From: Sulfurospirillum sp. SCADC
GTDB lineage: Bacteria; Campylobacterota; Campylobacteria; Campylobacterales; Sulfurospirillaceae
DNA: 64,000 nucleotides
Direction of reading: 5' to 3'
NCBI RefSeq assembly: GCF_000743525.1
Contig: NZ_JQGK01000003.1
Location: 108,390 to 172,389 of the forward strand
Shown here: one piece after another, positions 45,985 to 53,222 of the stretch
Position numbering within the stretch: position 1 is the first letter of the stretch
Layout of the letters: every line of letters starts with the position of its first letter
Notes under the pieces: generated by a model
Told to the model about the DNA's origin: nothing
What the model saw: only the letters and a program-made list of their open reading frames with translations
Databases searched by the model: none
Program-made: the position numbers and the translations under genes

Positions 45985-47294
45985 GTGGACGTGTAGAAGT
46001 TAAATTATGGGGTACGACCATTGGTTATTTAGGATACGCTCCAGGGCAAACAGAGATAGCAACGTTTGAGTACACAGAAGCATTTATGCGTTCAACGATT
46101 TATCCCTCTCCTTTAAGGATGCATTATCCTCCTAGTCGCTTTAGTTTTCCAGACATCAGCCTTCGAACCTTTAAAGGTATTGCAGGGATTTTTGCTGATT
46201 CATTACCTGATAAGTATGGTAATCAATTGATTGATATTTTCATGGCTGAAAAAAAGATAGCACCCGAATCTATCACTACGTTGGATCGCCTTTTATATGT
46301 CGGAACACGAGGCATGGGAGCATTGGAGTACCATCCATCAGAATTTGATGACTCGCCACAAGAATCTAACACTGTGTTAGATGTGCATCTTCTCTCAGAA
46401 CTTGCGCAGCTGGTTCTATCAAAGAAAGAAAGTTTACATGTAAACCTTCAAAAGGCGAAAACTAAAAAAGATGCGCTCAATCTGATTCGTGTGGGTTCAA
46501 GTGCAGGAGGGGCACGTGCTAAAGCGTTAGTGGCACGAGATACAAAAGGGAATTTTTACGATGGAACCATTGATCATGGCTCATCTTATTCATACTGGCT
46601 TTTAAAGTTTGATTCGGCTCAAAACAGTGATAGAGATGCTAAAGATCCTAAAGGTATGCCAAAAGTGGAGTACATTTATGCTCAATTGGCGAAGTCTTGC
46701 GGCATTGATATACCAGATGTAGATTATATACAAGATGGTGAAGATTTTCATTTCCTGATTAAACGTTTTGATCGAGATACAAGCACCTCAAAGCTTCAAA
46801 AAGTTCATTATGCTTCATGGAGCGGGCTTGCTCATGCCGATAGAGATGCTACGGGAGCTTATTCTTACGAACAACTTGTTTTAATGGCAAGGCAACTAGG
46901 CTTAGGTCAAGATGCTATCACCGAGTTGTACCGAAGAGCACTTTTTAATATCGTTGGTCGCAATCAAGATGATCACACGAAGAATTTTGGTTTTTTAATG
47001 GATAAAACAGGCTCTTGGAAGCTTGCACCAGCCTTTGATATGACCTATGCGTATGATCCAACAGGGAAGTGGACGAGAAGCCATCAAATCAAGCTATCAG
47101 GTAAACAGGAAGATTTTATTCGTGAAGATTTAATCAAATTTGGTGCGTATTGTAACCTCAGTGCCAAAAAAGCACAAACCATTCTTGATGAAGTGATCAG
47201 TGTTTTTCAAACCTTTGAAGCGAAAGCTAAAGTGTTAGATATTGCGCCACCGTTGAGGGAAACTATTTGCAATGCTTTGCGGCTGAAGTGGTAG
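45981..47294 (+). CDS. hipA: HipA-like serine/threonine kinase toxin
   Basis: A 437-residue HipA kinase. SSAGGARAKALV is the nucleotide-binding/autophosphorylation loop, FNIVGRNQDDHTKNFGFL the catalytic loop with its aspartate, and LAPAFDMTYA the metal-binding motif. HipA phosphorylates glutamyl-tRNA synthetase in E. coli, giving dormancy; the target here is unknown. The pair probably stabilises the element. All key residues are present. Confidence 0.88.
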   Translation: MSGRVEVKLWGTTIGYLGYAPGQTEIATFEYTEAFMRSTIYPSPLRMHYPPSRFSFPDISLRTFKGIAGIFADSLPDKYGNQLIDIFMAEKKIAPESITTLDRLLYVGTRGMGALEYHPSEFDDSPQESNTVLDVHLLSELAQLVLSKKESLHVNLQKAKTKKDALNLIRVGSSAGGARAKALVARDTKGNFYDGTIDHGSSYSYWLLKFDSAQNSDRDAKDPKGMPKVEYIYAQLAKSCGIDIPDVDYIQDGEDFHFLIKRFDRDTSTSKLQKVHYASWSGLAHADRDATGAYSYEQLVLMARQLGLGQDAITELYRRALFNIVGRNQDDHTKNFGFLMDKTGSWKLAPAFDMTYAYDPTGKWTRSHQIKLSGKQEDFIREDLIKFGAYCNLSAKKAQTILDEVISVFQTFEAKAKVLDIAPPLRETICNALRLKW

Positions 47295-47297
47295 CTA

Positions 47298-47486
47298 TTA
47301 TGCATTTTGGAAAGATTCTCCTTTGTGTATCTCACGTGTAATCTTTTGAAAAAAGGCTACCATGAAAAAAATAGAAGGTGGAAATATCGTTACTCCGTCT
47401 CTTTTTTTAAGAATGATAAAGTGTATCAGCCGAAGCACAATTCTAGGCATATGAAATTTTTCTAACCAGAGAAAAATTAATGTCAT
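47298..47486 (-). CDS. Possible 62-residue protein at the end of the AcrVA2-like operon
   Basis: Overlaps the upstream stop codon as ATGA, which favours coupling, but composition (long hydrophobic and basic runs) is not clearly protein-like and nothing is recognised. Confidence 0.3.
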   Translation of the reverse strand: MTLIFLWLEKFHMPRIVLRLIHFIILKKRDGVTIFPPSIFFMVAFFQKITREIHKGESFQNA

Positions 47487-48493
47487 TTAATTGTGTAAAC
47501 ATGAGTATTTGAATCTAGATCATAATCAATATTCTTCCAAAATGGTTTTATCCAAATTGTTTTAAACTGCTTTTCGACATTTCTTTGACCTATTGGCTGT
47601 CTTCGCCAATGTCCTCGAACTAAAGTCATTTTATTTTGTTTTGAGTTAGATGCTGAAGATGCACTTATCGTTTTAGCCTTAGAATCCTGATTATTAAGAA
47701 GAATATAGTGATAGGCTTTTAATCTTTTAGCGTTAAATTCGGTTGTTGAACTTTTTGCTGTTCTAAAGGCATATGGTTTCCATTCATTTATTTCACTAAT
47801 ACTTGATTTGAGTTCTCTTTGGGCGTGATCAAGATAAAATAGTGCAGAAAAAAGCTTCACGATTTGACTAACAAGACCCTTATCTTTTTCTTCTAAAAAT
47901 GATCTCGCGTTATTGTGAAAAAATTTTGAATACGTACTATCAAAAAAATCTTTTGCTATTCTTTCGATTTGATCTTGAATCGGAGTATTTTTGAAAATTG
48001 TAAAATAAATTAATGATGGCATATTGTTAGATTTATCGATTTCCATAGCATCGATCAATACCCAATCATTAAAGTTTTGAATTATCGCCCCTTCGATAAT
48101 ATGTTTTTGATCAGAAGCAAAATGGTATTCCAGATTAAGCTCAATGTAAAAAGTATTGAAAGGTAAATTCAAGTCATTCAATAACATATTGCCAATATCT
48201 GTATTAAAAATATCCTCTTTAAGTCTTTCATCAGCTATTTTAATGAACTTTTTACCATCGTTACATAAAATTGCGTAATTTGAAAAAAAGCGCATAAAGT
48301 CGTTTATTAAAAAATTGAAATCATAATCTTTTTTTACTCGTTCATTCAAATAGGCGATAAATCGCTTTTCATCTTCACCATCTATGGTTATTTCTGTTTG
48401 CTGTCCTCCTTTTATATGCGAAAAATACTTTTCTCTAATATCAGATGGCATTTTTTCGTACAAAAAACCTATTCTTTCCAAAGCATTATTCAT
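47483..48493 (-). CDS. AcrVA2-like family protein
   Basis: A 336-residue protein whose C-terminus carries LVRGHWRRQPIGQ followed by IWIKPFWKN. This RGHW...W.P pattern is the hallmark of a large mobile-element family that includes the anti-CRISPR AcrVA2 of Moraxella, though most members have no tested role. The N-terminal 250 residues are unassigned. It is the third gene of a minus-strand operon and overlaps the preceding one by eight bases. The start at 48493 has AGAGG upstream. Anti-CRISPR activity is not implied by sequence alone. Confidence 0.6.
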   Translation of the reverse strand: MNNALERIGFLYEKMPSDIREKYFSHIKGGQQTEITIDGEDEKRFIAYLNERVKKDYDFNFLINDFMRFFSNYAILCNDGKKFIKIADERLKEDIFNTDIGNMLLNDLNLPFNTFYIELNLEYHFASDQKHIIEGAIIQNFNDWVLIDAMEIDKSNNMPSLIYFTIFKNTPIQDQIERIAKDFFDSTYSKFFHNNARSFLEEKDKGLVSQIVKLFSALFYLDHAQRELKSSISEINEWKPYAFRTAKSSTTEFNAKRLKAYHYILLNNQDSKAKTISASSASNSKQNKMTLVRGHWRRQPIGQRNVEKQFKTIWIKPFWKNIDYDLDSNTHVYTIK

Positions 48494-49145
48494 TTTTTGA
48501 TACCTCTTTTGGTGCAATTATAGTAAGAATTGTTTTTTGTAATTCACTGTAGTTATGGGAGGGATAGAGGATTGGATCAATAAGTAGATATTGATTAGCA
48601 AGGAGGAATATCTCCCTATCATGTGAAATTTTTTCTTCGTAACTTTTAATCACAAAAGAAATCAAACGATTATATAGTGCTTCATCCTCTTTTTTTACAA
48701 AAGTTACAAGATCAGGTTGTTCATAAGCACGCATACCTAATAACTTTGAATGAATATCTGGGCAATGTTTTAATAAAATATTTGTAAATTCTAAAAAATC
48801 TTGTGCATATGAAAGATTATATTCTCTTGTGTCTGTAAATATACGTGATTGTAAAAAAGAAAATTCGCCTATTGGTAAAACTATATATCCTTTTTTATTC
48901 CAATAATTAATGAGTGCAACATAAATAGGTGGGAATTTTGGACTTAAAGTTTTTAATATTTCGAAAGCAAATGAATTTGTATTTCTACTATAAACATAAC
49001 TTCCATTTTGTGAATCACACAAGGTAATTCCATCATATAGTTTTTTATGTGGTCGAATATATTTGCTATCAAAGTTAAATACCCTAAAAAGTAGTGGAAT
49101 ATCGAATAGTTTATCCCAACAAATGTTACCTTCTATTGATAGCAT
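48486..49145 (-). CDS. Hypothetical protein
   Basis: 219 residues, soluble, aromatic-rich, starting MLSIEGNICWDKLFDIPLLF. It lies three bases after the DUF2513 gene and overlaps the AcrVA2-like gene, so it is the middle of a three-gene operon. Not recognised. Confidence 0.6.
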   Translation of the reverse strand: MLSIEGNICWDKLFDIPLLFRVFNFDSKYIRPHKKLYDGITLCDSQNGSYVYSRNTNSFAFEILKTLSPKFPPIYVALINYWNKKGYIVLPIGEFSFLQSRIFTDTREYNLSYAQDFLEFTNILLKHCPDIHSKLLGMRAYEQPDLVTFVKKEDEALYNRLISFVIKSYEEKISHDREIFLLANQYLLIDPILYPSHNYSELQKTILTIIAPKEVSKNE

Positions 49146-49148
49146 ATC

Positions 49149-49526
49149 TTATAAACCGAATTTTAACTTGAGATATGATTTACCAAGATCGATTAATAGT
49201 GAAATGGTAAAACCTCCTACAACAGAAGCTTTTTCTTTGACGTCCTTCCAAACTGTATCATTTCTTAAAATATCTAAAAAGTCATATCCTTTTGATGTAA
49301 TCCTAAATATCATGAATTCTCTCAAACCACTTAAGTCTTTGAGTGGCTTTGCCTCAATCAATTCATTTTCGAGTAGTTGATTTATGTGTTCAAGTAAGAC
49401 TTGGAATTCTTCATTGCTACTCTTGTCATATAACGATAGATCTCTCGCATTAATAATGGAATTCGGAACCAAGTGCTCTTCAAGATGAAGCATAATATTT
49501 CTAATAAGTTCTACATCTCTTTTCAT
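49149..49526 (-). CDS. DUF2513-like protein
   Basis: 125 residues with the DUF2513 start MKRDVELIRNIMLHLEEHL and its later block ITSKGYDFLDILRNDTVWKDVKE. The fold is probably a winged helix, so it may regulate the operon it begins. The family is widespread in phages and islands. Confidence 0.75.
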   Translation of the reverse strand: MKRDVELIRNIMLHLEEHLVPNSIINARDLSLYDKSSNEEFQVLLEHINQLLENELIEAKPLKDLSGLREFMIFRITSKGYDFLDILRNDTVWKDVKEKASVVGGFTISLLIDLGKSYLKLKFGL

Positions 49527-50105
49527 AGACGCCCTTTATAGTATTTTATAAAATTATATCTAATAAAGAAAAGTAAAAATTACAAAATAATTTTCCGAAT
49601 AATAGTCCACTTGCCTTGCAAATAAGCAAGTCATTTAAAGTCGCATACGAACAATCAAATTCAGACGATTCTTGCTCTAGGAATAAACTCCCGATCACCT
49701 CAGCTAAAACATAACCATTTTCCTTTTCTCAATCACCGTTACTTTCAAATTCAGATTTAGTCGAATGGCGGTTTTAGAACGTAAAAATCACTCTTGAAAA
49801 GTAAATCCTCCTCATTTTTTAAAAACACCTCCAAAATAAAACGAATAGTCATATACACCAAAATTACAAGGAGTTTTTATGACTATTTACTTCACCACTT
49901 TCTAAACCATCCAAGAGCAAAAAAGCACCAAACAAGGTTACTAGTTTGGTATGTATACGTAGAACGTAAATGTTTAGAAGGTTACGATCTGCTTTTTAGG
50001 TGACCAGTTATCAGGTATTACATTAAAAGGTTACAGCAAAAAACACCTCAATATCACTAGTTACGAGGTATTACGTTAAAGGGGTACAACCCGAAAGGAG
50101 AAATC
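49527..50105. other. Intergenic region with box 2, a mini-frame and direct repeats
   Basis: AAAACGAATAGT at 49838-49849 is followed 29 bases later by AAGGAG and an eight-codon frame (49879-49905), perhaps a leader or a gene remnant. Two 23-bp direct repeats follow at 50013 and 50066. A motif TCTAGGAATAAACTCC (49677-49691) has a near copy at 63931. Confidence 0.5.
50013..50088 (+). repeat. Direct repeats upstream of the 164-residue gene
   Basis: AGGTATTAC-A/G-TTAAA then GGTTACA or GGGTACA, at 50013-50035 and 50066-50088. They end 17 bases before the next start codon and could bind a regulator. Confidence 0.65.
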
Positions 50106-50600
50106 ATGAAGGACCATATAAAACCATTCGAAGAATTTGATCAAAGCGAGGAATATCCAGTAGCAGAAAAAACAGACAAGCACATGCTCACAATCATTCG
50201 AGGTACGATCAAAAAAGAGCTCATAAAACGTCTTGAGAACCAAAGTGAGATGTTTCCCTTCCGCAATAAAATTACCTTGCATTATGTGAATTACTACATC
50301 ATCAAAAAATGCTTTCTTGATGCTCCACAAGCTGTCAAAGATTCAATTTTGTCTAATGCAAGATCAATCCATCGAAAAGAGATACGCCGTATTCAAAAGG
50401 CACTGCGCACCATTGAATCCAATGTCATGAATGAATTACCCAATGAGCTTGAGAAACGACTGCTCAAAAAAATTATCTTGTACATCTCCTACCTGTGGCT
50501 CAAAAAAGAGTTTTACATCTCAAAAGAAGAGATCAGACGCTTTGTTTTTGGCTTTAGCATCTTTTATCCTGAGCTAAAACCAAAAAGTACCCCAAAATAA
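50106..50600 (+). CDS. Hypothetical protein
   Basis: 164 residues, helical and basic, with the repeated patterns IKKELIKRLENQ and EIRRIQKALRTIES. It starts the tra block and its TAA stop is part of the next AAAACGAATAGT box (box 3). Not recognised; a DNA-binding or regulatory role is possible. Confidence 0.6.
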   Translation: MKDHIKPFEEFDQSEEYPVAEKTDKHMLTIIRGTIKKELIKRLENQSEMFPFRNKITLHYVNYYIIKKCFLDAPQAVKDSILSNARSIHRKEIRRIQKALRTIESNVMNELPNELEKRLLKKIILYISYLWLKKEFYISKEEIRRFVFGFSIFYPELKPKSTPK

Positions 50601-50610
50601 AACGAATAGT
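50599..50610 (+). promoter_or_regulatory. AAAACGAATAGT box 3
   Basis: 42 bases before the start at 50653; followed by CATAACAGAAAGAAATTTCT, shared with box 4. Confidence 0.75.
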
Positions 50611-50652
50611 CATAACAGAAAGAAATTTCTGAAAAAAACAAAGGAGTTACCC

Positions 50653-50934
50653 ATGAATCAACAACAAGAGGAGCAATTATTTGCGGAAATACTATCGGAA
50701 GAAAATATTGCATTGTATCAAGCAACGGAGAGTGTAAAGGATATCGATCAATTTTGCATGAAGCTAGAAAAAGAGTTTCCGCAATTTTTCTTTATTGGTG
50801 CACCAAGCGATGACAATGCGGTGATTAATATGTACGATAAATCAAAGTTGAGAATTAAACGAAGAAAGACATTGCTTGAGCGCGCGATACTTTCTCAAAT
50901 TGAGCCTAATTTTGTCATTGATTTTGAGCAGTAG
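50653..50934 (+). CDS. Hypothetical protein
   Basis: 93 residues, acidic, starting MNQQQEEQLFAEILSEENIA, with a good AAAGGAG. A hairpin GGAGAGA/TCTCTCC follows (50948-50968), just before box 4. Not recognised. Confidence 0.55.
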   Translation: MNQQQEEQLFAEILSEENIALYQATESVKDIDQFCMKLEKEFPQFFFIGAPSDDNAVINMYDKSKLRIKRRKTLLERAILSQIEPNFVIDFEQ

Positions 50935-50974
50935 CCAAATAAAAGTTAGGAGAGACTCAAAATCTCTCCCAAAA

Positions 50975-50986
50975 AAAACGAATAGT
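50975..50986 (+). promoter_or_regulatory. AAAACGAATAGT box 4
   Basis: 42 bases before traH. Box plus the following 20 bases equals box 3 and its flank. Confidence 0.75.
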
Positions 50987-51028
50987 CATAACAGAAAGAA
51001 ATTTCTGGAATTCTTATGAGGAGTTGTT

Positions 51029-52618
51029 ATGAGTCAAGCATTTTTAAATGGCATTTTTTCTCAAGAAAATATGCGGAGAATAATCTCTGTATTTTGTACG
51101 ATTACTTTATTGTCTCAATTACATGCAAGTACAGGATTGGATGATATTTTAAGCTCATCAAGCAATGGTTTTGATTTTGCTGGTACGTCTAGTCTTAAAA
51201 CGCAAACAAGAGGTTACTATAATTTTGGTGGTATGTCAGTTAGGACAGATATTGGTGGCGCAATTAGACCATTTAATATTCAGATGCCGACTATTGCTTC
51301 TGGTTGCGGTGGAGTAGACATAGGCTTTGGTGGATTTAGCTTTTTGAATATTGATCAATTAGTTGAAAAACTTCAAAAGATTGCTAGTGCCGCACCAGCT
51401 TTTGCATTTAATATGGCACTTTCTGCACTATGCAAGGACTGTCAATCCATCATGGATCAATTAAATGCTGTAGCTGATTCAATCAATGGTTTAAACTTCG
51501 ATGCATGTAAATCAGCAGTTGGTTGGGGCAAAACTGTGGGCGGTGCTTTAAATAATGCTCTTAAGACCAAAGATGATGCAAAATCTGGTATTGAAGGTGT
51601 TTTAGGTAATTTGCCAGGAGCAATTACATCAGCAGCTGACAATATGCAAGCATTTATTAACTGTGGTTCTACAAGTGGGGAATGTACAGATACTTCATCT
51701 GATGCCGCTAAACAAAAAGCCTTGGAAGCACTTAAATTTCAAGGATCACTTATACATAAAGTCTTTACTGACAACCAAAGTTTTCTGAGTGCAATAACGG
51801 ATGGCAGTGACTCTACAAGTTCATATTCCTATTGGTTTAAAGGCTTGTCACAACAAGATGCAGAGGATCTTTTTAGAAATATGATAGGTGATTTTTATGG
51901 ATTTGTAGATCCAACATCATGTGGAGGGACTGGCACGGAAGGAGAGCCAACCGCTTATATGGTTGCAACAATATTGCCATTAATGAGTGCTGATGAGGCA
52001 ATCAATGTATTTTTGGGTGACACAAGTGGTGGAGACCAAAAACTCAAGGGGCTGTCTGTAAGCGATAGCGAGAAGATATGTAAAGATCACTATGGTCCAC
52101 CAATAATTGCATCAACGCAAAGAGTCTTAAGCAGTACGATGAACGCTTCTACTATAAGAAAAACTGTTGCTGATCGGCTTACCGATATCCTTGGCAATAT
52201 GGCGACTTCAAACAGTAATGCTCTAAAAACTGATGCAAAATTCCTTTCAAATATAAGGTATCCAGTATACAAAGCACTCAATGTCGCATCAATAACGAAT
52301 GATCAGCTTTTGATAGGGTACATTGCTGATGTAATCGTGGCACAAGAATTGGTAGGACTTGTGAATGAGCTTGCAAGTAAACAAAGAGCTTTTACCAACT
52401 ACGGGACCATTACAAAATCAACAGTAAATATTCAACCGGCACATATCAAAGCAATTGAGGATAGGGTAGTTTTGATTAACCAAAAAGCTGAAGCAGTTAA
52501 AAATACCGTAATGAGAAATATGGAGAGTAGAGTTGCTCAAATTTCTGTTCTCGATGATGTAACAAAGCGCTACAAACAAGAGCTTACAAAAAAAGGAATG
52601 TATCGTCTTGGGCACTAA
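51029..52618 (+). CDS. traH: F-type conjugation protein TraH homologue
   Basis: A 529-residue secreted protein with a signal-like helix at about 15-35 (IISVFCTITLLSQLHAS). The TraH core is clear: TIASGCGGVDIGFGGFSFLN with its conserved cysteine/glycine cluster, then CKDCQSIMDQLNAVADSING, and FMVATILP-like later blocks. In the F system TraH is a periplasmic/outer-membrane component of pilus assembly and mating-pair stabilisation, acting with TraG. The rest of the F-type apparatus is not encoded here. Confidence 0.88.
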   Translation: MSQAFLNGIFSQENMRRIISVFCTITLLSQLHASTGLDDILSSSSNGFDFAGTSSLKTQTRGYYNFGGMSVRTDIGGAIRPFNIQMPTIASGCGGVDIGFGGFSFLNIDQLVEKLQKIASAAPAFAFNMALSALCKDCQSIMDQLNAVADSINGLNFDACKSAVGWGKTVGGALNNALKTKDDAKSGIEGVLGNLPGAITSAADNMQAFINCGSTSGECTDTSSDAAKQKALEALKFQGSLIHKVFTDNQSFLSAITDGSDSTSSYSYWFKGLSQQDAEDLFRNMIGDFYGFVDPTSCGGTGTEGEPTAYMVATILPLMSADEAINVFLGDTSGGDQKLKGLSVSDSEKICKDHYGPPIIASTQRVLSSTMNASTIRKTVADRLTDILGNMATSNSNALKTDAKFLSNIRYPVYKALNVASITNDQLLIGYIADVIVAQELVGLVNELASKQRAFTNYGTITKSTVNIQPAHIKAIEDRVVLINQKAEAVKNTVMRNMESRVAQISVLDDVTKRYKQELTKKGMYRLGH

Positions 52619-52722
52619 AAGCTTTTTATTTTGTGTTTAGGGCTGTCTTTTGTCGTATTTCTTAACCATACGATGATCGAGTTATCACTAGAATTGGGAG
52701 ATTTTCAAATCTCTTTCCATTT

Positions 52723-52734
52723 AAAACGAATAGT
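52723..52734 (+). promoter_or_regulatory. AAAACGAATAGT box 5
   Basis: 32 bases before the start at 52767; preceded by a GAGAT/ATCTC hairpin (52698-52714). Confidence 0.72.
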
Positions 52735-52766
52735 AATGTAAATTAAAAATACACGAGGAGATAATT

Positions 52767-53213
52767 ATGAACTCAACACACAGTCTAGCACTTGAGCAAA
52801 GTGCTTCAAATGAAAATTACTTTGGGCTTTTTGTCACAATAGGCTTATTTGTAATCATGCTTTTAATGATGAATTTTATTTTTTCACTCATTCTAGAAAG
52901 TTATTGTTGGATCAAGCACAAACGAAAAGGAGAAGCTTATACTGTTCGTTTCCCAAATCCCGTAACTGCGATTAAAAACCGTTTTATTCGCGCAAAAAAT
53001 TGGCTTAGTCATAAAATTAAGCAAATTCAAACAGCCGTGCAAGCAGTTAAAGATATTCAAATTCTCATTATTGAGACATCAGGAAATGAGCAATTAAAAC
53101 ATGCTTTTATAGCGTATACATTCATTGTGGCACTGACTGCAACAACGGCATATAATTTTTTGGGATTAGCCTTTAAGTATGACTTTATAGCCATTTTCAA
53201 GCAACTTTTTTAG
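52767..53213 (+). CDS. Hypothetical membrane protein between traH and traG
   Basis: 148 residues with helices at about 24-47 and 118-140 and a basic cytoplasmic middle. It precedes traG by nine bases. It may be a minor transfer component; no family recognised. Confidence 0.55.
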   Translation: MNSTHSLALEQSASNENYFGLFVTIGLFVIMLLMMNFIFSLILESYCWIKHKRKGEAYTVRFPNPVTAIKNRFIRAKNWLSHKIKQIQTAVQAVKDIQILIIETSGNEQLKHAFIAYTFIVALTATTAYNFLGLAFKYDFIAIFKQLF

Positions 53214-53222
53214 GTCGTCGTG

